The notes: generated by a model from the sequence alone, not told the origin. A stretch of 64,000 bases of DNA from Rossellomorea marisflavi (GCA_003667865.1 CP033051.1:2878501-2942500), one strand, 5' to 3'; counted from the stretch's first letter, positions 1 through 8,977 are shown. Numbers and translations: made by a program.

Positions 1-1
1 A

Positions 2-454
2 GCAGAAGAAGCTGGTAATGTATTCTATGGTAAGTGTGCGGAGCTTTGTGGTCCTTCACATGCAATTATGGACTTTAAAGTAAAAGCCCTTTCGCAAGAT
101 GAATTTACAGCATGGGTTGGTGACATGCAAAATGCAGGTGAACCTCAACCAACAACAGATTTGGCACAACAAGGACAAGAAATTTTTAATCAACAATGTT
201 TAGGTTGTCATGCTGTTACTGCACAAGATGCTCGTCCAGAAACCGCACGCCTTGCACCAAACCTAGCAAATTTTGGTGAGCGTACTCGTATTGCTGGATT
301 CCTTGATCATAATGAGGAAGAACTTAAAAACTGGATTGAAGATCCGGAAAAGTATAAGCCAGGAAATACAATGACTGGTACGTATGATACATTATCTGAT
401 CAAGAACTTGATGCTCTTGCTGAATATTTAATGGGTTTAAAAGTACAAGAGTAA
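2..454 (+). CDS. ctaC: Cytochrome caa3 oxidase subunit II, C-terminal part
   Basis: This is the 3' end of the gene; the start lies upstream of the window and the frame is open from base 2. The first residues hold the end of the CuA copper site (C-A-E-L-C-G-P-S-H-A-I-M), which accepts electrons from cytochrome c. A fused cytochrome c domain follows, with the haem motif CLGCH at about residues 67-71 of the visible part. A membrane-anchored subunit II with a fused c-haem defines caa3-type oxidases. It is co-directional with ctaD, 28 bases downstream, as in B. subtilis ctaCDEF. Confidence 0.97.
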   Translation, partial: AEEAGNVFYGKCAELCGPSHAIMDFKVKALSQDEFTAWVGDMQNAGEPQPTTDLAQQGQEIFNQQCLGCHAVTAQDARPETARLAPNLANFGERTRIAGFLDHNEEELKNWIEDPEKYKPGNTMTGTYDTLSDQELDALAEYLMGLKVQE

Positions 455-482
455 TTTATTAGGGTAAAAGGGAGGTTTAATT

Positions 483-2351
483 GTGAGTAGCTATGCACAG
501 AAAAAAGGCTTCGGTGCGACTCTTTGGGACTACTTAACAACAGTAGACCATAAGAAGATTGGGATCCTCTATTTAATCTCAGGTGGATTCTTCTTCCTAT
601 TGGGTGGATTAGAAGCTATGATCATCCGCATACAGCTTGCAGTACCTAACAATGATTTTGTTAGTGCAGGCTTTTATAATGAAGTACTTACAATGCACGG
701 TACAACAATGATTTTCTTAGCAGCCATGCCATTGTTGTTTGCATTTATGAACGCCGTAGTGCCGCTTCAAATTGGTGCACGTGACGTTGCGTTTCCATTT
801 TTAAACTCACTAGGTTTCTGGTTATTCTTCTTTGGAGGAATATTCTTAAACCTATCTTGGTTCTTAGGAGGAGCACCTGATGCAGGGTGGACTTCTTACG
901 CATCATTATCATTGCATTCTCCTGGACACGGGGTCGATTTTTACGTTTTAGGTCTTCAGATTTCGGGAGCAGGTACATTAATTGCAGGGATTAACTTCCT
1001 TGTTACAATTATTAATATGCGTGCACCTGGTATGACATATATGCGTATGCCATTATTCACTTGGTCTACGTTTGTTGCATCTGCTCTTATTCTATTTGCA
1101 TTCCCTGCTTTAACAGTAGGTTTATTCTTAATGATGTTTGACCGTATGTTCGGTTCAAATTTCTTTGATGTTGCAGCAGGTGGTAATACAATTATTTGGG
1201 AACACTTCTTCTGGATCTTTGGACATCCTGAAGTATATATCCTAGTATTACCTGCGTTTGGTATTTTCTCTGAGATTCTTCCACATTTCTCTAGAAAGCG
1301 TCTGTTCGGATATTCTTCAATGGTATTCGCAACAGTTCTAATCGGTTTCTTAGGATTCATGGTTTGGGCTCACCATATGTTTACAGTCGGTTTGGGACCA
1401 ATTGCAAACGCTATTTTCGCAGTTGCAACAATGGCAATCGCAGTTCCGACAGGTATTAAAATATTCAACTGGATACTAACAATCTGGGGTGGAAGTATTA
1501 CATTTACAACGCCTATGTTATATGCAGTGGCATTTATTCCTTCGTTCGTAATCGGTGGAGTAACTGGTATCATGAACGCAGCTGCGCCAGCTGATTATCA
1601 ATTCCATGATACTTACTTTGTAGTAGCTCACTTCCACTATGTTATCGTTGGTGGAGTTGTTTACGGTTTACTTGCTGGTACACACTACTACTGGCCAAAA
1701 ATGTTTGGAACAATGCTTAACGAAGCAATGGGTAAAATTACATTCTGGTTATTCTTTATTGGTTTCCATTTAACGTTCTTTATCCAGCACTTCTTAGGTT
1801 TAATGGGTATGCCTCGTCGTATCTGGAAGTTCTTACCTGGTCAAGGACTTGAAGTAGGTAACTTAGTAAGTTCAATCGGTGCTGCATTCATGGCAATAGC
1901 TGTCATAGTGTTATTAGTTAACATAATTAGGACCCAAGTTAAAAATGTACGTGTTGGAAACGATCCTTGGGGTGATGGACGTACAATTGAATGGGCAATT
2001 CCTTCACCACCACCATTCTATAACTTTAAGCAAACTCCACTAATTCGTGGATTAGATGCTTATTGGTTAGAGAAAATGGAAGGTAGAGACGGTTTAACAC
2101 CTGCCGAGCCAATTGGTGATATCCACATGCCAAATAATTCAATCATTCCATTCATCATGTCTTTTGGTTTGTTTGTTGCTGCATTCGGTGCGATGTATCG
2201 AGTTGACGGTGAGCCATGGGCAATACCTGTGTTAGTAATTGGAATGGGTATTACGTTAATTTCAATGTTCTTCCGTTCAGTAATTGATGATCATGGGTAT
2301 CATATTCATAAAGAGGATTTAATGGATGATGATAAAGGGGGTAAGGCATAA
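483..2351 (+). CDS. ctaD: Cytochrome caa3 oxidase subunit I
   Basis: The 622-residue haem-copper oxidase subunit I reduces oxygen at the binuclear haem a3-CuB centre and pumps protons. The motif HPEVYILVLP carries the CuB histidine cross-linked to tyrosine, and HFHYVIVGG carries haem and CuB histidines. About 14 membrane segments are visible, including the two extra C-terminal ones of the Bacillus type. The start is GTG with a GGAGG ribosome site six bases upstream. Its stop overlaps the ctaE start by one base, so the two are probably translationally coupled. Length and sequence closely follow B. subtilis CtaD. Confidence 0.98.
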   Translation: MSSYAQKKGFGATLWDYLTTVDHKKIGILYLISGGFFFLLGGLEAMIIRIQLAVPNNDFVSAGFYNEVLTMHGTTMIFLAAMPLLFAFMNAVVPLQIGARDVAFPFLNSLGFWLFFFGGIFLNLSWFLGGAPDAGWTSYASLSLHSPGHGVDFYVLGLQISGAGTLIAGINFLVTIINMRAPGMTYMRMPLFTWSTFVASALILFAFPALTVGLFLMMFDRMFGSNFFDVAAGGNTIIWEHFFWIFGHPEVYILVLPAFGIFSEILPHFSRKRLFGYSSMVFATVLIGFLGFMVWAHHMFTVGLGPIANAIFAVATMAIAVPTGIKIFNWILTIWGGSITFTTPMLYAVAFIPSFVIGGVTGIMNAAAPADYQFHDTYFVVAHFHYVIVGGVVYGLLAGTHYYWPKMFGTMLNEAMGKITFWLFFIGFHLTFFIQHFLGLMGMPRRIWKFLPGQGLEVGNLVSSIGAAFMAIAVIVLLVNIIRTQVKNVRVGNDPWGDGRTIEWAIPSPPPFYNFKQTPLIRGLDAYWLEKMEGRDGLTPAEPIGDIHMPNNSIIPFIMSFGLFVAAFGAMYRVDGEPWAIPVLVIGMGITLISMFFRSVIDDHGYHIHKEDLMDDDKGGKA

Positions 2352-2980
2352 TGCACGCTGAAGAAAAATTCACACCAAAAACGTGGCCAGCCTCGCCTGA
2401 AAAGCAAACCCTTGAAGCTAAAAATAAATTTTTAGGATTCTGGTTTTTCCTTGGTGGAGAGACGGTACTATTCGGGTCCTTATTTGCGACCTATTTAGCA
2501 CTCAAAGATAAAGTACCAAATGACTCTCACACGCTTGCTGCACATCTATATGACTTACCTCTTGTTTTCGTAGCGACAATGCTACTTTTAACAAGTTCTC
2601 TAACAAGTGTTTATGCAATGTATCATATGAAAAACTATAACTTCCACAGAATGCAAGCATGGTTACTGATTACGGTACTTTTAGGATTAGCATTCTTAGG
2701 ATTAGAGATCTATGAGTTTAATCATTATGTTCATGAGTATGGACATACGTTTACAAGTAGTGCATTCGGATCTGCGTTTTATACTCTTGTAGGGTTTCAC
2801 GGAGCACACGTTGCTTTCGGTCTCCTTTGGATTATTACACTAATGGTTCGAAATGCAAAAAGAGGATTAAACCTTTACAATGCTCCTAAGTTTTATGTAG
2901 CAAGTCTATACTGGCACTTTATTGACGTTGTATGGGTATTTATCTTTACAGTAGTATATTTAATGGGAATGGTGGGATAA
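2351..2980 (+). CDS. ctaE: Cytochrome caa3 oxidase subunit III
   Basis: The 209-residue membrane protein has about five hydrophobic segments and the family features GFHGAHV and YWHFIDVVWVFIF. Subunit III stabilises the proton-pumping oxidase and carries no redox centre. Its ATG overlaps the ctaD stop (TAATG). The ribosome site lies inside the last codons of ctaD (AAAGGGGG). It is the third gene of the ctaCDEF operon. Confidence 0.97.
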   Translation: MHAEEKFTPKTWPASPEKQTLEAKNKFLGFWFFLGGETVLFGSLFATYLALKDKVPNDSHTLAAHLYDLPLVFVATMLLLTSSLTSVYAMYHMKNYNFHRMQAWLLITVLLGLAFLGLEIYEFNHYVHEYGHTFTSSAFGSAFYTLVGFHGAHVAFGLLWIITLMVRNAKRGLNLYNAPKFYVASLYWHFIDVVWVFIFTVVYLMGMVG

Positions 2981-2984
2981 ACTG

Positions 2985-3317
2985 ATGGCGAACGAAAAAT
3001 CAAATTCAGGAAACCCAAGCGTAGACTACGAATATCGTCGTAGGAAAAACGCTGAAGACATGCGTATGCAAGTAACATCATTCATGCTAATGATTTTCTT
3101 AACATTAGTAGCATTTGTTGCTGTAGCAGGAGATTTTAATCCGTACTTTATTGTACCTTTTATTCTCCTTCTTGCTGTAGTACAATTGATTTTCCAATTG
3201 TACTACTTCATGCATATGAGTCACAAAGGTCATGAAGCACCAGCGTTATTCCTATACTCGGGAGCATTAGTTGCTGGTATTACAGTATTAGCATTTGTTA
3301 CGATTGTTTGGATTTAA
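2985..3317 (+). CDS. ctaF: Cytochrome caa3 oxidase subunit IV
   Basis: The 110-residue protein has a charged N-terminus followed by three hydrophobic segments, and YYFMHMSHKGHE lies between the second and third. This is the pattern of the COX4/CtaF family, a small accessory subunit of the caa3 oxidase. It starts four bases after ctaE. A strong rho-independent terminator follows, marking the end of the cta structural operon. Confidence 0.95.
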   Translation: MANEKSNSGNPSVDYEYRRRKNAEDMRMQVTSFMLMIFLTLVAFVAVAGDFNPYFIVPFILLLAVVQLIFQLYYFMHMSHKGHEAPALFLYSGALVAGITVLAFVTIVWI

Positions 3318-3333
3318 TCGTTTATTGCAAAGA

Positions 3334-3361
3334 AAGTCAGCCTTATAGGCTGACTTTTTTC
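3334..3361 (+). terminator. Terminator after ctaF
   Basis: A ten-base-pair stem (AAGTCAGCCT with AGGCTGACTT) and a very short loop are followed by a T run. It closes the ctaCDEF operon and separates it from ctaG, which has its own promoter candidate. Confidence 0.9.
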
Positions 3362-3414
3362 ATTCTCTATCTTCATTTATGTGCTATTGTTCATGAACTT
3401 GTCATTTGCTTACA

Positions 3415-3443
3415 TTGATGTACATGGACTTTGTCAGTATAAT
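3415..3443 (+). promoter_or_regulatory. Sigma-A promoter candidate for ctaG
   Basis: TTGATG at 3415-3420 and TATAAT at 3438-3443 are separated by 17 bases. The -10 box is perfect and the -35 box matches four of six positions. The start codon of ctaG lies 31 bases downstream, behind the ribosome site GAGAGGTGA. The call rests on motif match and position only. Confidence 0.55.
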
Positions 3444-3473
3444 GTAATTAGAATGTAGAAGAGAGGTGACAAA

Positions 3474-4400
3474 ATGCCACTAGAAATCTTTGGGTTTATG
3501 GCATTGTGGAGTCCGTTTTTCTTACTATCTCTAGTATTCATATCGGTTGTATACTTCCTTATTACGATCAAATGGAGAGATAGTTTTGAATATAGTAGAC
3601 CATTAACAGTTAAGGAAGCAAGTTACTTTCTAATTTCAATGTTATTACTATACGCAATAAAAGGTACACCTGTAGAAATCCTTAGCACTATGATGTTTTC
3701 TGTGCATATGTCACAAATGGCGCTATTGTATTTAGTTTTTACACCATTAATAATTCTAGGGATTCCGGAATGGGTGTGGAAAGCACTTGTAAAAGTACCG
3801 GTAATAAAAGGGATTTTCTCTTTTATGACAAAGCCTATAGTATCACTTTTAGCATTTAATATTTTATTTTCGATTTATCATATTCCACTAGTGTTTGATC
3901 AAGCAAGAACAGACCCTACCCTACATGGATTGTTTACAGTTATCTTATTTATTCTGGCTGTATTTATGTGGTGGCCATTACTAGATCCTACTGAATCTTT
4001 TTCTGAGTTCAACGGATTAAAGCGTATTGGATATATCTTAGGTAGTGCCGTACTGTTAACTCCAGCTTGTGCACTTATTATATTTGCTGAAAATCCTTTG
4101 TACGCAACATATTATGACCCTTCAATGTGGCTTAAAGCATTAGCTTTATGTGTACCTGTAGATACTCTAAGTGGTCTGAATTTATCAGGTCCAGAGTTAT
4201 TTACTTCAATGTCTCTAATAAACGACCAACAACTTGGTGGGGTTTTAATGAAAATTGTTCAAGAAATCGTTTTTGGAGTAGTTCTAGCAAGTCTTTTCTT
4301 TAACTGGTATAAAAAAGACCAAGCAGATGCTGCTACAATGGATCAAATCAATATGGCGAATCTTGCTCAGCATGACCCTAATCCTCATACTAGTAAATAA
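3474..4400 (+). CDS. ctaG: Cytochrome c oxidase assembly factor CtaG
   Basis: The 308-residue polytopic membrane protein of the caa3_CtaG family is needed for active caa3 oxidase in Bacillus, probably through delivery of copper. About seven hydrophobic segments are visible, with the histidine- and methionine-rich stretch MMFSVHMSQM near residue 80 and YHIPLVFD near residue 138, as expected for metal handling. It follows ctaF after a terminator. The AGAGAGG ribosome site supports the ATG. The B. subtilis protein is 297 residues long, so the size is normal. Confidence 0.93.
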   Translation: MPLEIFGFMALWSPFFLLSLVFISVVYFLITIKWRDSFEYSRPLTVKEASYFLISMLLLYAIKGTPVEILSTMMFSVHMSQMALLYLVFTPLIILGIPEWVWKALVKVPVIKGIFSFMTKPIVSLLAFNILFSIYHIPLVFDQARTDPTLHGLFTVILFILAVFMWWPLLDPTESFSEFNGLKRIGYILGSAVLLTPACALIIFAENPLYATYYDPSMWLKALALCVPVDTLSGLNLSGPELFTSMSLINDQQLGGVLMKIVQEIVFGVVLASLFFNWYKKDQADAATMDQINMANLAQHDPNPHTSK

Positions 4401-4523
4401 AAAAGCATCTAAGCTTGATTAATATCTTGTCGTATCATAAAGTTATAACAGAGGTTTGTTCGGAGCTCATAGGAACAGAATGACCACAAATAGAAATTGA
4501 TATTAGATAGAGAGGAAACAATC

Positions 4524-4985
4524 ATGGATATTCCAGTTTTACCTACAATAAGCACAACCTTCATCGTTCTTAGTGCAATTACAGTTGCAATTGGTTGGTG
4601 GCAGATTTCACAAAGAAAAATTGAGCAGCATCAAAAAACAATGTTTCTAGCTGCAATTTTTGCGATTATTTTCTTTATCATATATGCTTCACGTACGATT
4701 TTTATAGGTAACACTGCTTTCGGTGGACCGGATGATATCAAAATCTACTATACAATCTTTTTAATTTTCCATATTACACTTGCTACTGTTGGCGCAGTAC
4801 TAGGGATCATGTCTTTATGGACTGGTTACAAAAAGAACTACTCAAAACACCGTAAGCTAGGCCCAGTTACTAGTATAGTTTGGTTCTCTACAGCCATTAC
4901 GGGTGTTGCAGTATATTTACTACTATATGTAATCTATCACGGTGGAGAAACAACATCAGTGATAAAAGCCATCTTAGGCTTCTAA
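4524..4985 (+). CDS. DUF420 membrane protein (YozB family)
   Basis: The 153-residue protein has four or five membrane segments and conserved histidines in HITLATVGAVLG and KHRKLGPVTSIVWF. Members of DUF420 regularly follow ctaG and are thought to belong to oxidase assembly; the exact role is not known. The chosen ATG has the ribosome site GAGAGG eight bases upstream. An in-frame TTG at 4497 has none and is not preferred. A terminator follows immediately. Confidence 0.85.
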   Translation: MDIPVLPTISTTFIVLSAITVAIGWWQISQRKIEQHQKTMFLAAIFAIIFFIIYASRTIFIGNTAFGGPDDIKIYYTIFLIFHITLATVGAVLGIMSLWTGYKKNYSKHRKLGPVTSIVWFSTAITGVAVYLLLYVIYHGGETTSVIKAILGF

Positions 4986-4995
4986 TTTACTTATT

Positions 4996-5028
4996 TAGCT
5001 CATTCTTTGAATGGGCTATTTTTTTTGG
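4996..5028 (+). terminator. Terminator after the DUF420 gene
   Basis: TAGCTCATT pairs with AATGGGCTA around a four-base loop and is followed by about nine T residues. Confidence 0.85.
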
Positions 5029-5067
5029 AAAAAAGGCTATCATCTCAACTGTACTTTAACAAAGTCT

Positions 5068-5200
5068 GATGCTTTCCACTCCAGATGCTTTCTTTCCGCG
5101 GGGCGGGAGTGAGCCTCCTCAATGGAAGGTTTACGGAACCCGGGTCTCACTATTCCCTCTATGTCCCGCAGGAGTCAAGCACCCTCAGTTCCAACCATCT
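5068..5200. repeat. Dispersed intergenic repeat with inverted arms
   Basis: This non-coding stretch lies between the DUF420 terminator and the next gene. It is clearly richer in G and C than its surroundings and begins with CTTTCCACTCCAGATGC and ends near CCGCAGGAGTCAAGCA. GGGAGTGAG at 5105 pairs with CTCACTATTCCC at 5146, so it can fold into a long imperfect hairpin. I recall near-identical elements scattered between genes in many Bacillaceae genomes. No second copy occurs in this window, and no transposase or coding frame is present. Confidence 0.55.
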
Positions 5201-5309
5201 CTGAATATATATCAATGAATGGTCTAGTAACACGACGATAATAACAGAGTACGTAATTGTAAGTAAACGATGTGTTACTAAATACCATGAGTTAGACAAA
5301 GCATTAAAT

Positions 5310-5336
5310 AAAGGAATTACAAAGGTATTGTAGAAT
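5310..5336 (+). promoter_or_regulatory. Sigma-H promoter candidate, consensus match
   Basis: AAAGGAATT (5310-5318), eleven bases, then GTAGAAT (5330-5336) matches the sigma-H consensus RNAGGAWWW-N11/12-RNNGAAT at every defined position. Transcription would begin just before the ribosome site AAAGGAGG of the acetyltransferase gene. This suggests expression at the transition to stationary phase. Confidence 0.6.
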
Positions 5337-5362
5337 TACAAAGTAGAAAAGGAGGCTATCAA

Positions 5363-6502
5363 ATGATTCAATTACTGGACCGTTCAGATTTAGATGATGT
5401 TATTTCTTTAGGAGAATATGCTTTTCAATATAAAGTTAAACCCGAAGATCGAGAGAAGCGTTATAAACAGTATGAAATGCATGATATCTTTGGTATAAGA
5501 GTTGAAAATCAATTAGTCGCAAAGCTACATGTTATTCCACTAAAAGTGTGGGTGCAAGGACAAGTTGTTTCATTAGGTGGGGTAGCTAGTGTAGCAACAT
5601 ATCCTGAGTATCGCAGACATGGTTTGGTTCGTCAGCTTATTTGTCATGCATTGGAGAAAATGAAGGAAAAGGGGCAAGTGGTTTCCATGTTGCATCCTTT
5701 TCAAATAGACTTCTATAGAAAGTTCGGCTGGGAGGTATTTTCACAGTACAAAAAAATTACAATTCCGAAGGCCGATCTGAATAGAATGAACCATACTGGT
5801 GGATCCATAAAACGAATCAGTAAAGAAAATTTAAATCAAGATTTCTTTAACTACTATAATTCTAGAGCTCAACTTTATAATGGGATGCTAGTACGTGATC
5901 AAGACTGGTGGCTTGAGAGAAGTATTGGTGATTTATCCGTCGCAGTTTACTATAACGAGCATTTTACTATTGAAGGGTATGTTCTTTATAAAGTAGAAAA
6001 TAAAGTAATAAAGGTCGACGAAATGATTTGTTCTTCACCAAGTGCCAAGAAAGGACTATGGAACTTTATTTGCCAACATGATTCTATGGTTACTGAAGCG
6101 GTAATCATGTTGCAAGAAGAAGATCCATTACCGTTAATGCTTCAAAACCCAAAAATTAAGACTGAAATACATCCTTACTTTATGGTAAGGATTGTAGATG
6201 TATTCACATTTTTACAAGTGAGTTTCTCTAGTAATACAAATACTCTAATACTTCGTGTAAAAGACGATATAGTAGAATCGAATAATATTGCAATCAAGCT
6301 GGGAGAAGAGGGGATAGAGCTTGTAGAAGGAGAAGAGGCACATGTAGAACTGGACATAAAAGGACTTTCTGCCCTATGCTTTGGAGTGCTAACTGCACAA
6401 CAGCTGTACGATATGGGTGAACTAATTGGATCAAGCAAAGCAATAAATATGCTTCAACAAACAATTCATGCAAATTCGCCTCATTTTACAGATTTTTTCT
6501 AA
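5363..6502 (+). CDS. Eis-like GNAT N-acetyltransferase with C-terminal SCP2-like domain
   Basis: The 379-residue protein has the architecture of the Eis family: an N-terminal GNAT domain (about 1-150), a second GNAT-like fold, and a C-terminal sterol-carrier-like domain (about 280-379). The acetyl-CoA loop is visible as YRRHGLVRQL near residue 90. The chain ends in phenylalanine; in mycobacterial Eis the terminal carboxylate of a phenylalanine takes part in catalysis, and that is also possible here. Eis proteins acetylate amines, including aminoglycosides, but the substrate here cannot be told. The AAAGGAGG ribosome site supports the ATG. Confidence 0.85.
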   Translation: MIQLLDRSDLDDVISLGEYAFQYKVKPEDREKRYKQYEMHDIFGIRVENQLVAKLHVIPLKVWVQGQVVSLGGVASVATYPEYRRHGLVRQLICHALEKMKEKGQVVSMLHPFQIDFYRKFGWEVFSQYKKITIPKADLNRMNHTGGSIKRISKENLNQDFFNYYNSRAQLYNGMLVRDQDWWLERSIGDLSVAVYYNEHFTIEGYVLYKVENKVIKVDEMICSSPSAKKGLWNFICQHDSMVTEAVIMLQEEDPLPLMLQNPKIKTEIHPYFMVRIVDVFTFLQVSFSSNTNTLILRVKDDIVESNNIAIKLGEEGIELVEGEEAHVELDIKGLSALCFGVLTAQQLYDMGELIGSSKAINMLQQTIHANSPHFTDFF

Positions 6503-6548
6503 CGAACCATGTATTAAGTATGTAAAGAAGCTAAAATAAAATATTAAT

Positions 6549-6617
6549 AAAGGATCTCAAGTGTAGCAATCAACTCAATTACTTGAGTAGTAATGGCTAT
6601 ATTCCTTGAGATCCTTT
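6549..6617. terminator. Bidirectional terminator between convergent genes
   Basis: AAAGGATCTCAAG pairs with CTTGAGATCCTTT. The 40-base interior contains further inverted pieces (ACTCAA with TTGAGT, TAGC with GCTA), so it can form one long or branched hairpin. It lies between the acetyltransferase and the oppositely oriented membrane protein gene. Confidence 0.75.
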
Positions 6618-6631
6618 CATTTAAGGAAACA

Positions 6632-7690
6632 CTAAATTTTAAAGTTTAATTTAATAATCCCAGCTTCTTTTGCTGAATTAAATACAATTAGGAGAATAGG
6701 ACCAACAATGAATCCCATTATTCCTAACAGCTTAAGCCCAAGGTACATTGCTATTAAAGTTGCTAATGGCGACAATCCGATATGAGAGCCCATCACCTTT
6801 GGCTCAACTGTTCTTCTTATTATTAGTAGGACAGCTGCTAAAATCGCTAACTCTGTTCCTAAAGCAAGATCCCCTGTTAACAGATGGAAAATAGCCCATG
6901 GGCCTAATACTACAATGGATCCTATTAGGGGGATAAAGTCTATAATCCAAATAACAAGAGACATGACAATGGCTACTTCAGGCTCTATGATAAGCAAACC
7001 AATTAATGAGACGAAAAAAATGACAATACTAACTAAAAATTGTGCTTTAAAGAATCCGAAGATAACATAAGACAAACGCGAAGTCATAAAGTTAACCTTT
7101 TCTGCTGTTTTCTCATTAAGGTGATTGTATACGGTTTGTTTGATTCTTGGTAGATCAAGCATAAATAAGAATAAGGCAATTAAATATACTAGAAAACTTA
7201 CTAGATAATTTGGAATATCTGTAAGGAATGCTGTAATTTTATCAAGTTTGAGATAATTTAACACACTATCTTTGAAATCATCCAGGAATTCTTGAATTCC
7301 TGTATTAAAATTTGTTACGACTTCTTCTGGGAAATCCTCTGCTGCAAGGTTAAACTTTTCCTCATAATCATGCCAAATACCACTGATCTCATTAACGTAT
7401 CTAGGTGCATTTTCTACTAAGTTAATACCTTCTGTAAGGACTTTTGTAATAATAAAAAATGAAGACACACTAAGAAGAAGAATAAATAATACAAATACAA
7501 TGAGAACGGAAAGCTTTCGGTTCATTGAAAAGCGTTTTTTAAGCATCTTAACTGCAGGTTCTAAAAATAAAGCAGTAATAAATGCTGTAATTAAGGGGAC
7601 TGAAACCGGTAATATACGATAAGCAATGAATGCTAAAATAATAATCGAGATAAGAATGATGAATGTTTTTCTGTTGAAAATCTTTGACAA
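6632..7690 (-). CDS. AI-2E family transporter-like membrane protein
   Basis: The 352-residue protein has about seven or eight hydrophobic segments and a soluble loop around residues 85-150, the layout of the AI-2E/UPF0118 family (YtvI, YrrI, YueF in B. subtilis). Some members export small molecules or act as sodium/proton antiporters; the substrate cannot be read from sequence. Family-type motifs are PLIGSIVVLGPWAI and VEPKVMGSHIGLSPL. The start is probably TTG with GAAAGGGG seven bases upstream. It is transcribed alone. Confidence 0.85.
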   Translation of the reverse strand: MSKIFNRKTFIILISIIILAFIAYRILPVSVPLITAFITALFLEPAVKMLKKRFSMNRKLSVLIVFVLFILLLSVSSFFIITKVLTEGINLVENAPRYVNEISGIWHDYEEKFNLAAEDFPEEVVTNFNTGIQEFLDDFKDSVLNYLKLDKITAFLTDIPNYLVSFLVYLIALFLFMLDLPRIKQTVYNHLNEKTAEKVNFMTSRLSYVIFGFFKAQFLVSIVIFFVSLIGLLIIEPEVAIVMSLVIWIIDFIPLIGSIVVLGPWAIFHLLTGDLALGTELAILAAVLLIIRRTVEPKVMGSHIGLSPLATLIAMYLGLKLLGIMGFIVGPILLIVFNSAKEAGIIKLNFKI

Positions 7691-7827
7691 TTTGGTACCC
7701 CTTTCTAAACTGAACCTATTGTATTTATTATATTAAAGACCAATGAAAATGAACAGAGTTTCGAATTGGATTCTTTATATTTTGTAAAGGTGATAAGCAT
7801 TCCCATGGTAAGTTATTATATTAAATG

Positions 7828-7872
7828 AAAAAAGGACATGCACGGTAACGTTGTAACCGACCAAGTCCTTCT
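7828..7872 (-). terminator. Terminator after the YugN-type gene
   Basis: On the minus strand AAGGAC pairs with GTCCTT, with an inner CGGT/ACCG pairing, followed by a T run. It lies 20 bases after the stop of the YugN-like gene. Confidence 0.7.
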
Positions 7873-7889
7873 TAAACTAACTATCAATA

Positions 7890-8249
7890 TTAATAAGCAA
7901 ATTTTTCTAATTCTTTCTTAAGATCAGCAAGTACTTTTTCACATGTTGTCATAAGATGCTTTGGAAAATGTTCGCCTTCACCATATTCTACTCCGTGTGG
8001 GTAGTAGTGTTTTCCAAGAAGAGGTGTCATTAATTGAATAACAGCTTCGTGTCTTCCAACATCACCTTCAACAATATGCCCTTGAATACGTAGATAATAT
8101 GTACCTTCTTTAATTTCGAACTTGCGGTCATAGGTTACTCGCTCATAATCCCATTGTCCTTCACGAACAAGTCCATGTGATTTCATAACATCATCCAAAA
8201 CATTTAAGTCTGATTTAACGTTTTCAATTGTTGTATTTTCAAAACGCAT
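7890..8249 (-). CDS. YugN-like family protein
   Basis: The 119-residue soluble protein resembles the YugN family of Bacillus (function unknown); the stretch HYYPHGVEYGEGEHFP is typical of the family as I recall it. The chosen ATG is preceded by the strong ribosome site AGGAGGGA, while an upstream in-frame ATG at 8294 has none. It is divergent from the CBS-domain gene, with about 210 bases of shared upstream region. B. subtilis does not have this gene at the same locus. Confidence 0.75.
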   Translation of the reverse strand: MRFENTTIENVKSDLNVLDDVMKSHGLVREGQWDYERVTYDRKFEIKEGTYYLRIQGHIVEGDVGRHEAVIQLMTPLLGKHYYPHGVEYGEGEHFPKHLMTTCEKVLADLKKELEKFAY

Positions 8250-8461
8250 TGAAGATTCCCTCCTATATGTTAAAAGCATTATATCTCGTAACATGTAGTG
8301 ATAAAATGCAATATTAGTTCATTCTTAATAATAGTGCAAAATCGAATAACATGCAATGTGTGGATTCGAATGAATTTGTCAAATTTCTGAAAGATGAATA
8401 ATGATTTACGATTCGTGAAAAATATTGATATCAACATTGTTTCAAATGAGGAGGAGTAATG

Positions 8462-8893
8462 ATGACTAGTAACAAAGTACGAGATATTATGACAAGTGAA
8501 GTTGAAACATGTACCCTTTTAGATAATGTATACGAAGTAGCAGTAAAAATGAAAGATTACAATGTTGGTTCAATTCCTATAGTGGACAAGGATAAAATAG
8601 TTGGTGTTATTACCGATCGTGATATCGTGATTAGGGGAGTTGCAGAAAAACATCCCGGGTCCACGAAAGTTGAAGATATTATGAGTACAGACCTTGTTAC
8701 CGTATCTCCTGAATCTACACTAGATGAAGTATCTCAATTAATGTCGAAGCATCAGGTGAGAAGGCTTCCGGTAGTTGAAGGAAATCAATTAGTAGGAATT
8801 GTAGCTCTGGGAGATTTAGCCGTGCACGAGGGCCTCGATGAAGAGTCATATGTAGCTCTGGAACAAATTTCAGAATCTGATACTACTAACTAG
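8462..8893 (+). CDS. ylbB: CBS-domain pair protein YlbB
   Basis: The 143-residue protein consists of two CBS domains (about 8-62 and 72-128), each with the GxxTDRDIV-like or GIVALGDLA-like end that binds adenosine nucleotides. It has no attached catalytic domain, so it is probably a nucleotide or metabolite sensor; the partner is unknown. Position and length correspond to B. subtilis YlbB. The second of two adjacent ATG codons is better spaced from the GGAGG ribosome site. A terminator follows. Confidence 0.88.
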   Translation: MTSNKVRDIMTSEVETCTLLDNVYEVAVKMKDYNVGSIPIVDKDKIVGVITDRDIVIRGVAEKHPGSTKVEDIMSTDLVTVSPESTLDEVSQLMSKHQVRRLPVVEGNQLVGIVALGDLAVHEGLDEESYVALEQISESDTTN

Positions 8894-8931
8894 TCTTTTT
8901 AGTCCTGTCTGCCAAATGGTAGTGATAAATG

Positions 8932-8977
8932 GGTAGAGCTTTAAGGAGCATCCTTATAGACTCTACTCTTTTTTTAG
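8932..8977 (+). terminator. Terminator after ylbB
   Basis: GTAGAG and TAAGGA pair with TCCTTA and CTCTAC around a small loop, followed by seven T residues. Confidence 0.8.

Noticed and set aside
956-1360. 134-codon minus-strand frame inside ctaD
   Set aside because: It is antisense to a highly conserved membrane protein, lacks a ribosome site and has a composition typical of shadow frames.
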